Shown here piece by piece: positions 38,660-49,709 of a stretch of 64,000 bases of DNA (position 1 is its first letter; each line of letters opens with the position of its first letter). The stretch is from Gigaspora margarita (lineage: Eukaryota; Glomeromycota; Glomeromycetes; Diversisporales; Gigasporaceae), in contig WTPW01001143.1 in NCBI GenBank assembly GCA_009809945.1, positions 140,574 through 204,573 on the forward strand. Direction: 5' to 3'. The notes beneath the pieces were generated by a model. The model saw only the letters and a program-made list of their open reading frames with translations, ran no database searches and had not been told where the DNA came from. A program made the position numbers and the translations under genes.

Positions 38660-38875
38660 ACTAAAATAATATATTTTATAGTGATGAACAAGTTTACTTA
38701 TTGCAAAATTTATAATTTATAAGTGAAATGTTATTATGATACAGAATTTTCTATATTTTTATTAATTAAAATATAGAAAATTCTTCATCATACAAAGTTT
38801 TAATAATTAATTATAATTTTGGGCTCTAAGTAAACTTATTCATTACTAAAAAATACATTATTTTAGCATATATTC
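38660..38875. repeat. Palindromic MITE, family copy 1
   Basis: The arms mirror each other about ~38765. The outer parts are AATATATTTTATAGTGATGA then ACAAGTTTACTTA on the left, and the mirrored AAGTAAACTTATTCATTACT on the right. The inner arms hold AGAATTTTCTATATTTTTAT. No coding capacity. Confidence 0.75.
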
Positions 38876-38999
38876 TTTTAATTTTTATAATTTTTCAAAT
38901 AAAAATGAGCATAATTATATTTTGATAAAAATTTACCAATTTTACTTATATTGATCTAAAAAATCTAGTAAATTAAAAATATATACCAAAATAACATAA

Positions 39000-39247
39000 T
39001 TTTTTTGGTGCTGAACAAGTTTATTTAGAGCCAAAATTTATAATATATTAGTAAAATTTTGTATAATACAGAATTTTCTATATTTTAACTAATAAAAATA
39101 TAGAAAATTTTGTATAATACAGAATTTTCTTTATTTTAACTAATAAAAATATAGAAACTTTTGTACTATGCAAACATTTACTAATATATTATTAATTTGG
39201 GCTCTAAGTAAACTTATTCAGTACCAAAAAATATATTATTCTTGTAA
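39000..39247. repeat. Palindromic MITE, family copy 2
   Basis: It is the same family as 38660-38875 (shared GGGCTCTAAGTAAACTTATT and AGAATTTTCTATATTTTAAC), here with an inner block repeated once more. Confidence 0.75.
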
Positions 39248-39660
39248 CAATTCAAGTTGCACTACAGTAAACAATCTAGAATACTGATAAAACATTGGAT
39301 CTACAAAGAAAAATAACAATCGATATTAATCAAAATAGTAATTACAAATTAGTATGTACCTTGTATACATATTACAATTATTGATCGTGATCAAATATCG
39401 ATATATAAATAATGATGCACTATAATTGTGTAGGTATCATAAGTGAATTAGTTGTATATCGTATAATAAATATAGTCATAATTACAAAAGCTATACATTC
39501 AACTCTTTCTGATGATCCCTCGTACCAAAATTTTCAAGAAAACTGACCTACGAAGAACTCTATAGTTAGTATACTCAAATACAACAAAACTTCACCAAGC
39601 TGCTGTCAGGTACAAAGTCCATTCACTGTATGTCCTGTGCATGAAATAGAGATGAAATAG
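39248..39660. other. Non-coding, perhaps decayed coding sequence
   Basis: From about 39530 short pieces read like protein (for example KLTYEELYS) in changing frames, which may be the worn upstream part of the frame at 39661-39990. Confidence 0.3.
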
Positions 39661-39990
39661 ACTTGCAGACTTTTAAGTGAGGCACCTTGGCGGGCTTTGG
39701 TACTATTGAGTAAAGAAGTAGTAGAGAATATCTGGAGCTTTGTCAAGCCCTATGAATATGAAAATAGAAGTAGAGACTTGGTTAAATATACTATTCTATA
39801 TAGCATAACTCCTACAAACTCCTTTTGTTTTGGTACCCTCTATGACGTCCCTTGGACTTTTCAAAATTTCAAAAAGTGGGCGATACAGCTAACCCCTCCA
39901 AAAGATCAGCAGTATTTACTCCGTCCAAATCGGGAACGCGCCTACCATTTTGGAATCAAGTCACGAGTGAAATCGGGTTCTTTGAGATAA
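39661..39990 (+). pseudogene. Protein-like open frame without ATG, unknown
   Basis: About 110 codons are open. The sequence looks like real protein: good Trp, Tyr and Pro content, for example VENIWSFVKPYEYENRSRDL and DVPWTFQNFKKWAIQLTPP, ending NRERAYHFGIKSRVKSGSLR. There is no ATG and the upstream region decays into several frames, so this is probably the tail of a dead gene. I do not recognise the family. Confidence 0.35.
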
Positions 39991-40845
39991 ATAATGAATG
40001 ACAGTGAGATGTTTTAGAGTAAAAGTCGAAATGAAATTTCTTTCTAGAATGTTCTATTAGGCGTGCTTTCCTTTCATTTATTTTCTTATATTTGTACATA
40101 TAATACTTAGGCGAGGCAATTCCTTGCGCAGTATTATATAATTTTTATTGTCGAGCATAGACGTAAATAGTGCTATCATAGCCATTTACTTTTTGCTCTC
40201 CTCTTTTTTCTTTCATTTTTATTTTTACTTTGTTGGTTTTTGCTTAGGTTGTGTAGTTTTTCTCTTTTTTTATACTTTCCTTTTATTTTCTATATATGTT
40301 TTCTTTTTTTAGTAGAATCCCGCTACTCATGAAGTTAGGAGAAGAGGGTTAAAAAGTAGGTGGTTATGATAGGCAGCAAACTCCAATCAGTGATTCAGAA
40401 ATTTCAAACCTTATGAGGAAAAGGGTTTTACGATAAGAGAAATGTTTGATATAGCAGGTCACTTTTAAGGATCTTTATAACACCTGGGTGGGTCGCATTT
40501 TATATTTTAGCCAATATAAAGTAGGTATTCATTTTGTATGGGTGTTACATAATGATAAATAAAATGTGGCATGACTGCTGAATTAAAAAAAATATAGTCA
40601 TAATTATATAATTAAGTAAAGTAAATGTGCTTATATATATATAGCAAAACAATTATTTAATAAAAAGACTACTTCTCCTCTTCGCTAAGCTAAAAAAGAA
40701 ATTCCTATCTGTTATATTTTGTAGTAGCAAAAATAAATAGAAAGGTATACTATAGATCTGTAAAATTCACTAAGCCATGTTGCAAAATGATTTTAACAAC
40801 TTTGTTGGACACTTTATATGAAATCAAGATTCTGTTAACTCTCAA
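39991..40845. other. Non-coding AT-rich stretch
   Basis: No gene is seen. T-rich runs occur near 40190-40310. Confidence 0.4.
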
Positions 40846-40848
40846 ATC

Positions 40849-41104
40849 ATATGGAGTGAGTCAATAGAAATCAAGCAAATTTTTTTTAGTAACTTTTTTA
40901 AAAAATTTAATCAAAATAACTTAACAAAAACTTGATCAAATTTAATAAATTTTTTTTTAAATTAATTCTATAAGTTTATAAAATTAATTTAAAAAAAAAA
41001 TTTATCAAATTTGATTAAATTTTTGTTATTTTATTTCTGTTCAAAGTTTCAAAAAAATTTTATTATAAAAAATTTGCTTGATTTCTATTGACTCACCCAT
41101 ATAT
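40849..41104. repeat. Palindromic mariner-like MITE
   Basis: The ends are ATATGGAGTGAGTCAATAGA and, mirrored, TCTATTGACTCACCCATAT. The arms continue with AATCAAGCAAATTTTTT and fold about ~40985. TA-rich flanks fit a Tc1/mariner-type target. No transposase. Confidence 0.7.
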
Positions 41105-41129
41105 ATACTACAAGGACACAGAAAAAGAA

Positions 41130-43020
41130 AAAATATAATGGAGGATCTACTATCTATACGTGAGTTTTTACAAGCAAAAGGATTATTAGTTCAGTTATCT
41201 ATATTTGAAGGGAAAAGAAAATAAAAATGTTGTGACTTGGTTTCTCCAAGTTGAGTTATTATATAAAGCCCGAAAAATTGAAGGAGAAGAATGTCTTCAA
41301 TATATTATAACTGGCTTGAAAGATGCTATATTAAAGTGGCTCTTGAATAAAGTTCAGACCCACAAAACTAAGCAGCTATTTGAAACATGAATTGACTTTC
41401 TAAAAGAAATAAAAGAGGCATTCCAACCTCTATAGTACTGATAGTATTTGCAGAGACAGCTAAGAAATATCAAGCAAACCTTGATAGTGCTAAAGTATAC
41501 TTTACAGTTTAGGAATATCCTTGGCAAGTAGAAAGTATGGATGAAGCTGATAAAATTTTATACTTTGTGAAAGGGTTAAAGGTATTCATGAAAGCAGAGA
41601 TGAACTACCAGTTCTCTGGAAGCTTGAAAAATGCTATTCATATGTGATATATGGTGCCAGTAGTGCAAGATACCAAGTTATGGTAAATGTTAAAAGTAGT
41701 ACACCAAAATCTAATGATTCGGATAGTAATACTATAATACAAGTAGAACTTAATATAGCTGAAGCCAAAAAGTTTCAAGGAGCTAAAGAGTTTAAGAAAT
41801 AAAAGAAGTTTAATTAGTATAATAATAATAATAATAATAATGATAATAAAAAGAAAGAGTACAGACAAAAAGGGTTGTGCTTTAGGTGCAGCCAAAAAGG
41901 TCACATAGTGAAAATGTGCCCTATCAAATCTAAAGCAAATTTGGGATCTTTATTGAATTCTAATAATGATGCTGCACAAGCTAATGCAATTGAACCAAGA
42001 ATTAATGATGGAAGAAAGAAAAGGCTCTTGAGAATAAGAGGACAAATTGGTAAAAAAGAAGCCTTGATCTTGATTGATTCTAGTGCTTCAAAAGATTTCA
42101 TTAATGAACAATTTGTGAAAAAACACCTTTTGATGATTAACAGAAAAATAGAGGAGAGGACAACAGTAGAACTAGCAAATGGAACACCATGTATATCAAG
42201 TAGATATATGTTAAATGTGACAATTCAGATGTACTTTTGGCAAGAAAAAAGATCTCAGATAAAAGTTCTTCTGTTACAAAAGTATGATACAATACTTGGA
42301 AAGCCATGATTATATACCATAACCCGCAGATTAATTGGAAAAAGAATAAAATCTTAATATAAAATAAAGAAAGAATATATTAAATTAATCCAAATGCAGA
42401 AGGAAAACAAATGTACAAAGTGGTATCAAGACAACAGATTGTTAAGGACATTAAGAAGAAGGCAAAGCTGTTCATAGTTCTATTCACAATAGAAGCAAAA
42501 CTGGAAGAAGTAGAGAATTTAAAAATACTAGTATTTTTAACAAAGATAGTTGATAAGTATCAAGATGTTTTTCGAAGGACCTAGCAGACCAATTACTTCT
42601 ACAGAGAAATATTGATCATGCAATTAACTTACAAAAAGATGTGGCACCACTATTTGGGCTATCTACATATTATCATTTTATAAGTTAAAGAAACTTAAGA
42701 GGCAGTTAACTAAAAATATAAAGAAAGAATAATTCATCCTAGTTCATCACTATATAGAGACCATTGCTATTTGTTTAAAAAAGGATGGTACTCTCTAGAT
42801 GTGCATAGACTGCAGAGCATTAAATAAAATTACAATTAAAAATTAATACCCATTTCCTTGTATTAATGATTTATTAGACCAACTTACAGAAGCAAAATAT
42901 TTTAGTAAAAGTAATCTATATTCTGGGTATTACTAGTTACATATTAAAGAAGATGATGTTGAAAAAATGGCATTTCGAACATAGTATGGCCATTATGAAT
43001 ACTAAGTAATAGAAAAAATT
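41130..43020 (+). mobile_element. LTR retrotransposon fossil (Ty3-like Gag-Pol remnant)
   Basis: Remnants are in order: a Gag-like piece (41205-41390, with VVTWFLQVELLYKARKI), a CCHC knuckle and retropepsin-like frame (41875-42309), and a worn reverse transcriptase stretch (~42750-43010, with DCRALNKITI and KYFSKSNLYSGYY). No LTRs were found. The 3' side is cut off by other repeats. It has many breaks and is old. Confidence 0.75.
41875..42309 (+). pseudogene. Zinc knuckle plus retropepsin-like part
   Basis: It begins with the knuckle CFRCSQKGHIVKMC. A retropepsin-like domain follows (ALILIDSSASKDFI, then VELANGTP, and a closing YDTILGKP), as found at the Gag-Pol border of Ty3-type elements. 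Confidence 0.75.
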
Positions 43021-43537
43021 TTGTTATAGGTCACCCACAGGTAGGCAGTTTAATTCTAAAAAAAATAAAAAATAAAAAAAAATAAAAAAATAAAGTAAAA
43101 TTTAATATTATTGCATCTATTTGCTATTTTTTTATTTATCCAATTTAATAATTTTTATTTTAGTCAATCAATTTATCAAACTCATTTGGAGCATGATTTA
43201 ATAATAAAAATCATGTGACCACAAAAACTCATGTTCTATTGGGTTCAGTTCGGCAAGCAGGATAGCATGCCTAATTATAACCAACCTATATGTAAAGATT
43301 AGGCCTGTATAAAATTTTTACTTTGGATAATTAACTGTATAACAAATTTAAAACCAGATAACAACTTGGTTAACTTAAATAATCTGATTAAACCTGGTCA
43401 ACCTAGTTAAGATATCAAAAAATTTTTGTATTCTATAACATGGATCATATAATTAAAGATTAGACCTGTATAGGATTTTTTTGGATTACTGACCCATATT
43501 ACAAACGCAAAACTAGAGTTTATTTTAATGGCCTGAG
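43021..43537. other. Non-coding repeat-like sequence
   Basis: It begins with GGTCACCCACAGGTAGGCAG, a motif that recurs in the hairpin-rich region at 44.2-44.5 kb. The rest is AT-rich with GGTTAACTTAAATAATC-like pieces. No gene. Confidence 0.35.
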
Positions 43538-43721
43538 CAGGGTTTAAAATTGGCTTGCACATACATGCACAGTGCAAGTAAATATTTTAATGTGCAAAAA
43601 AAATTTTAAAAAAAATGGGGTTGTGCATGTAAATTTTTTTAAATTTTCATAATAAACTTACTTTTGTTATACAAAATTGTTAATTTGTGCAAGTAAATTT
43701 TTTTTTGAATTTTAAACACTG
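43538..43721. repeat. hAT-like MITE with 8-bp target duplication
   Basis: The ends are CAGGGTTTAAAATT and the mirror of AATTTTAAACACTG. An exact 8-bp GGCCTGAG flanks both sides (43530-43537 and 43722-43729). The arms hold CTTGCAC/GTGCAAG. This is the signature of a hAT-type non-autonomous element, 184 bases long. Confidence 0.85.
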
Positions 43722-43729
43722 GGCCTGAG

Positions 43730-44013
43730 TAACCCATTTAACCCAATTATAATGATAAAATTGGTTAAAGGTGCCAAATTTTTAAAATAATATAAAAATT
43801 TGAATTTGACTGCATAAGAATTAAATTTCATAATTTGGGCCACATTATTTATTTTGAATTATTGGCCAAAATTTGGCTATTTCAAAGGTTCTCAAAATTT
43901 AAATCATATAAAATTAACTACCACGTGACCTGTAATCCAACAAAACTATTAAAGCATGCTAAAATATTGTTATCTAGGTTAACTGGTTAGCAAAATTGTT
44001 ATCTGGTTAAAAG
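43730..44013. other. Non-coding AT-rich stretch
   Basis: No gene is seen. GGTTAACTGGTTAGCAAAAT-like repeats of TTATCTGGTTAA occur near 43970-44010. Confidence 0.35.
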
Positions 44014-44015
44014 TA

Positions 44016-44218
44016 CAGTCACCTTTCTCTAATCCAAATTTCTCTAAACTGAATACATTAAACTTTCTCTAAACCTAACAAAATCATCTAGAACATTTGT
44101 AAATTTTATTATAAAGTTCGGATAAGCTATATATAACCTTTTGAAAACTGAACTTTTCCAAAATTTTATATAGTAAAAAAAAGCAGTTCAGGCAGTTCAG
44201 ATTAGAGAGTGTTAACTG
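44016..44218. repeat. pogo/Tc1-mariner-like MITE
   Basis: It starts CAGTCACCTTTCTCTAATCC and ends with the mirror of CAGTTAACACTCTCTAATCT. TA stands on both sides. The CAGT...TCTCTAAT end style is that of pogo-type elements. No transposase. Confidence 0.75.
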
Positions 44219-44219
44219 T

Positions 44220-44530
44220 ACTTATACAGGTCATCTCTATATGGGTGACACATGGGTTGACCCACAGATAACCTGTGGGTTGACCCACAGGTGACCTGCA
44301 GGTGACACGCAGATTGACCACTTGGGTAGGCAATAATTCAATCCAGGTCACCTACCCACCCGTGAGAGACCCAAGTGATTCTTACTCTGGGTCAAAACAC
44401 TATACTGGTGCTATTGGATATCCTAACCTGGGTGACCCATGAGTGGATCACACAGATCACCCAGGTGAACACAAGGTAGTAGAAAAAATTTCACTACAGA
44501 TCATCTGCAAGTGGTAACCTGGCTCACTCA
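44220..44530. repeat. Hairpin-rich region of GGTGACCCAC-type repeats
   Basis: Many direct and inverted copies of GGGTTGACCCACAG, GGTGACCTGCAGGTGAC and GGTCACCTACCCACC lie within 300 bases and can pair with each other. The sequence is GC-richer than its surroundings. A related piece stands at 43026-43045. Confidence 0.6.
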
Positions 44531-45090
44531 GGTGATATAAAAAAATTTTATTAGTCTAATGCTAAAAAAAAAAAAAAAAAGTAAATTTCAAAAAAAGTGG
44601 GTTTAAAAAAAAATGAAAGGTTAAAAAAAGTTGGCTTAGGCAAAAAATTGAGAACTCTTTTTGACAATCATTTGTACAAAATGTTACAGAAAAGAAACAG
44701 CATTTAAAGCAAAATTCATATTAGAAAACAAGTACAGGTTGACTAAGCAAAGAAGTGTGTTACTAAAAATAAGCAGTAGTTTAGAATCTGCTCTAGACTC
44801 AATAACATAAACTTGTAGAGTCTTGTATAGTTTTTTACTTTTGGAAAATTTTTAACAAAATTTTTTGGGGAAATTAGTTTACCCCTGTCACAGATTGTTG
44901 GTAACTAATCATTTAATGTGTAAACAAACAAACAAACAAACAAATATTAGACGATCAAGTAAACAAACAAAACATGTTCATAAAATTGATAAACAAACTA
45001 TGTGCACAAAAACGAAATTGAAACAGTAATACAGATTTTTCTAAAATCTTTTAGCACAAACTATATATACATATCTGTCCCAAAAATGAG
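44531..45090. other. Non-coding stretch with AAAC microsatellite
   Basis: It holds a poly(A) run near 44563, and (AAAC)n at about 44921-44943. No gene is seen. The 5' end of the LINE copy probably lies in its last part. Confidence 0.4.
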
Positions 45091-46263
45091 TTGAAAATTA
45101 AATACCAAAACTTATTCTTTAAAGAACAAAAATCTAATCAATCTAGTGAAACATCTACAGGACAATCAAACCTTTTAGAAATCACTAATCTCCTACAGAA
45201 TTTCAAATCTATAAATCTTCCATATAGACAAATCAAGTTTAGTAGACTTCTTTTACAAATAGACTATAAAAAAATTCTTGCTATAATTGACATCTTCAAC
45301 AACTTAGACTTGTCCTTACTTCCCTCTCCCTATCAACCCAAAATTAATATTCTCTCTTGTGAGATACATCTTATATATCATAGTATTAAAACCCCTTATT
45401 ACCAAAATCAACTAATTCAAATATACAACAATATCCTTAATCTAAATACAATTCACCTTAACTTTTTTACTGATGCTTCCATTAAAAATCTTCAATCCTC
45501 AAATATCAAATCCGGTATAGGCTGGATTTGTGAAAATGACTTTTCTATCTACTTTAATGCAGCAATAAATCCTTCTCCAAACTCTTCTCGCTCTGAATTA
45601 ATAGCAACTATCCCTCTTTTACTTGCTATACCAAATAACTCTGTTATTACAATATATATTGATAACTTATCTGCAATCAAAAACCTAATCAACCCTCCTT
45701 CTTTTAAACTTATTCAATACAAAAACTGGGATATAATCTCAATTATTAACTCTATTAAATCTACAAAAAACATTTCTATTACTCCTATCAAAGTTGAATC
45801 ACATTCAACTAGTTCTTTGCATAACCAAGCTGACCTGCTAGCAAAACAAGGCTCTGATAAACCTATAATAGAAATCTCCTATACATACTTCAAACTACCT
45901 ACTCACTTTTTATGGAACAATTATATAATAACACACAAAGCTCGCTCCTTTATCAAAGATATTATCAAAATTCAAGAACTAACATCTTGGTCATCTCTTA
46001 AATTTTTTAACAATTATACCTTAGATATAAACTGGAACCTAACTTTTAAAATACTTAAATCGCTAGAATACAACTCCTCTCTATACTTCTTCTATATCAA
46101 AATCCTAACAAACAACCCCCAACAATGCAAAACCTTAACATCCGCTACTCAAACCTATACACAACAAATCAATAGGGTAAATGCTTTTCAATTGAAGATA
46201 CTCTCCATATACTCCTATGTTCCAAAAATACTGAAAACATTCAACAATCGCTTACTAATATAA
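45091..46263 (+). pseudogene. LINE ORF2 C-terminal part with RNase H domain
   Basis: A 390-residue open frame. It begins in the region behind a LINE reverse transcriptase and holds an RNase H type I domain at about residues 125-260: LNFFTDASIKN (first catalytic Asp), SSRSELIATIPLLLAI (catalytic Glu), TIYIDNLSAIKNL (catalytic Asp), and ESHSTSSLHNQADLLAK (closing Asp). In LINEs it removes RNA from the RNA-DNA hybrid. The frame shifts near 46185: the next frame continues with SIEDTLHILLCSKNTENIQQ, the usual Cys-rich end, and runs to a TAG near 46533. The 5' part of the element (endonuclease and RT) is missing, as is common for LINE copies. Confidence 0.8.
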
Positions 46264-47051
46264 TTAATAACACACTTCAACAATCCCAATTAATATCGAT
46301 CTCAGATATTACACTTCTTAATACCCTTTCATTACTATCAACTAACTCCACTAATACACAATACAACTTCCTTATACCTACCATTCTAGGTATATACTCC
46401 AAATTAACATATCATAATACCAAAATTCTTCTAAAAAAACAAACTGAACTCTTTCTCACTAACTTCTCAAATAATCTTCTAAATTGGTTTTATCATATTA
46501 TATGGTCTCAACGTAATATATTTCAACATCAATAGGAAATAGCCCAGAATATTACAAAAAAAACCAAATGTACTAAAATAACTCTACCATCAAGCACTAC
46601 TCAAGCAAATATATCAAGAACTCATATACAACCAATAAACCTACACTCTGCTATTGAAAAATGGTACTTACAAGGCTACCCCCTAACAATATGCTTTTTA
46701 TAATGTTATGATTAACACCTTAGGTTCTCTCCAACCTATCCTAACTACATTTATTTTATTAGTTTAAATTAATAATAGTATAAAATAGGAAATAGGAGGT
46801 GTAATGTCACATTGGGTGCTCTGTAGCACAAATGTAGTTAGAAATCTTTACTATAGAATTTTTCTATAGCCATATCTCTTTACTTCAACTAGTTTTCTGG
46901 TTGGAGGAATTTGTCATCCTGGTCCAAGAACTTATCTGACCCTTCACCTATTTCTACTTGATTATTAATCTTAGGATTGATTTAAGGCTGCTGTAACAAA
47001 GTTTCTACTATAACATTATATTAATAAAANAAAAAAAAAAAAAAAAAAAAA
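46264..47051 (+). mobile_element. LINE 3' end: C-terminal frame, 3' UTR and poly(A)
   Basis: After the frame shift the C-terminal coding sequence continues to ~46533 (ending RNIFQHQ). An untranslated stretch of about 490 bases follows, and then a ~22-base A run with one N (47030-47051), the mark of target-primed insertion. No clear target duplication was found. Confidence 0.75.
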
Positions 47052-47075
47052 GAACAGAAATCGCAGAATCTCATT

Positions 47076-47540
47076 CTTTACAGAAACTAGTACTTTTTTT
47101 TTAGATGAGTACAAGATAGTTTAAGATAATATTAAAGTTATTAACATTATTTTTTTTATAATTAAAAGATTATTTTAAGATTTAAAATCTAAAAATAATA
47201 ATGTTATTATGGTTTAATAATTATAAATTATTATAAGATAATTATATGATTATTGGTTAAGATTATTTTAAGATGTTTTTAAGATTTTACTAAGATTTTT
47301 TTAAGATGATAATAAGATTATTTTAAGATTATTTTAAGATTACTGTAAGATTATTTTAAGATTATTTTAAGATTGTTTTAAGATTATTATAAGATAAGAT
47401 TATTATAAGATTATTTTAAGATTATTATAAGATTATTAGGAGTATTATAAGATTATTATAAGATNTAATTTTGATAATTTTATTATAATCTTTAAGATTA
47501 TAATAAATCAATGAAAAAAAATTAGGTAGTTTCTGTAAAG
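47076..47540. repeat. AT minisatellite enclosed by a 14-bp inverted repeat
   Basis: CTTTACAGAAACTA (47076-47089) and its exact mirror TAGTTTCTGTAAAG (47527-47540) enclose ~430 bases. Most of these are a tandem array of AAGATTATTTT/AAGATTATTATA units. This looks like a MITE whose inside expanded as a satellite. One N lies at about 47465. Confidence 0.7.
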
Positions 47541-49037
47541 TTCTTAATGAGTTTAAAAGTAAATTACTTAAGAAAGACAAGCATATTGTGAAATTCCTAG
47601 AATTGGAAAAGATAGAAATTGTCTACATAATTAGACAATTGCTGGACACGTATGGATGGATAGAACCGAAAAAAGCAAGAGAAATATCAGTATAAGAGGA
47701 AGAAAGTCTATTTGTAGAAATGGAAATTGAAGACAATAAAACAAAAAAGGAAATTACCTTCAGTCTAGAAAATCTATACAGAAAAACACCTGAAGTAAAT
47801 CACAAGGACACAGTATTGTCAAAAAAGGAGAAAATATTAGACTTAGAATGTGGCACCATGGACTATGGAACTGAAGAATTAGAAGAAATTTTGAAGAGAA
47901 AAGTTTCACAAAAGAAAAGACAGAGAGAGAAAATGTTAGAAGAAAAAGTAACAATTAACGGAATAACAAGGCTGATAGAGAAAAATTTCAAGAAAATGTT
48001 TTAATGAAAAAGAAAGTTGAACTAAATGAGCTAAAAGATGAAATGCATATCGACTACACAATTCAAAGCTTCAAGGAAGTTGACAGGCCAGACAATAAAG
48101 TGAAATCTAATAAAGATAGTATGAGCCTATCACAAACAAAGATAGCTAAAGTTCATTCTAATGACAATGGTAGTTTTAATCAAAATCTATATATACAAAA
48201 AACCTCAAATTTGAGTACAAAAGTGAAGCCTAGAATCGAATTAACCTTATGGGAATTGCCAAGAAATACAAAAGCAGGAATGATAAGAAGATGTTTATCC
48301 CTTTCAAACTGGCACAAGTGAAGGAATATTGGAAGAAATAAAGCAGCCTATATTGAATTAGTTTTACATAACAAGACCAAAAGGAACTCTTAGAGAAAAT
48401 GTGGGCAGTACACTTTGATCAAGGAAAGGTTGTTCATCTGACATATAGAAAATTTGATACAAACACATTAACACACAGGAGTGCTTATAAAGCAATCGTT
48501 AAAAATGTACCAAAAGTAGCAGTGGAATCTGCTTTATTAAGACAAATAAAAAGGTTTAATGCAAAAGCGGATATATAACTGCAAATAGCAATAAAATCAA
48601 AAAGGTCTAGTCTAGTAAAAGTTTATTTTGAAACAGCAGAAGATCTGGAGGAGGCATTAAAGAGAATAGCAGACTACTATAGCACTAAATTGATATTGAC
48701 AACTAATATAGGAGCATCTGACAATAAAGGAAAGCAAGAACATATATATGTGTTCAAACATAAATAAGAATATAGTTCTAAAGAAATTTTTATATAAAGG
48801 AATGAATATATTCTCAAGAAAAGGCCATTAATAGATATCAGCAATAAAATTATGAAAGAAATGATAACAGAAACAGTGGGAAACAGAAGAGGTTCAAGCA
48901 GAAATATAGCTAAAAAATTAGATAAGATTTCAGAAACATGATTAGGAACACCCTAATATAGGAATGTTGGAGAAAATCCTAAAAAGACTAACTAGAATAG
49001 AAGAAAGGTATGAAAGTATAGAGCAAGTACAACCTGC
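47541..49037 (+). pseudogene. LINE ORF1-like region (5' part of a split LINE)
   Basis: Worn coding sequence of a LINE first protein. Frames at 47720-48004 and 48004-48321 are Lys/Glu-rich. Then a folded, RNA-binding-like part reads FDQGKVVHLTYRKFDTNTLT and KAIVKNVPKVAVESALLRQI (~48410-48640). It has several stops (for example TGA at 48319-48321 and a TAA near 48577) and frame shifts. ORF1 proteins coat LINE RNA. The element is cut at 49037 by the Polinton and goes on at 62649. Confidence 0.65.
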
Positions 49038-49709
49038 AGTAGGGCGAAAATGAGAGTTCTAGGACAGAATTCTGGTAATGTATCCAGAAGAGGCTCCAAG
49101 CCTCTTTACAAACCTTTCTTGATATATTTAATCATATATCGAATTCAAGCTCTAAATTATGATAGAGCCAAATTCTGTTAATTTACTCTCCTTGCCTCTA
49201 AATTTGGGCTTCCAACATTAAGGAGTAAGTAGTCTTTGTTAACGTTCTGGCTATGTTTTTAAATCTAAATAAGATAGCAAAAAATTATGCTATTTTGCTT
49301 GCCCTTGAAATGAGCAGAGAGCACCGAGGACCGAAGTGTTCGAGTGTGCTTCTCTGCGGGCCCATTCAAGCCTAAAAAGCAGACTATTTTCTATGTTATC
49401 CTAGAATTAATTCAAAAAGTGATTCATTACTATCTAGCAAAGGACAAAAAAAATGCTAAATCTTACCTCGCAGAGGTGAGATTTAGCTAATAAGGGTAAG
49501 ACTTATCCAATCAGAGGTGAGATTTAGCTATTAGAAGTGAGACTTATCTGATCAGAAGTGAGACTTATCCGATCAGAGGTGAGACTTATCTGATCAAAGG
49601 TGAGACTTATCCGAGAGGAGACTTATCTAAGGTGAGACTTATTATACATATCTCAAAGTCTCATTGCCACGTCTCACCCATTAGCAATCAATAAGATCTA
49701 GCTTCTGAG
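49038..49709 (+). repeat. Polinton left terminal inverted repeat
   Basis: It mirrors 62001-62648. The outer part includes GGACAGAATTCTGGTAATG and a GC-rich hairpin-like stretch (GCAGAGAGCACCGAGGACCG). The inner part is the subterminal repeat array. Confidence 0.88.
49450..49655. repeat. Subterminal tandem repeats of the Polinton (left)
   Basis: About eight spaced units of GAGGTGAGACTTATCCGATC (variants GAGATTTAGCTATTA) lie in the inner half of the inverted repeat. Such subterminal arrays are candidates for protein binding at the element ends. Confidence 0.75.

Noticed and set aside
49450-49655. Regular repeats that could be taken for a CRISPR array
   Set aside because: Units are contiguous or nearly so, vary in length, lack spacers and are mirrored at the other end of a Polinton; they are subterminal repeats.
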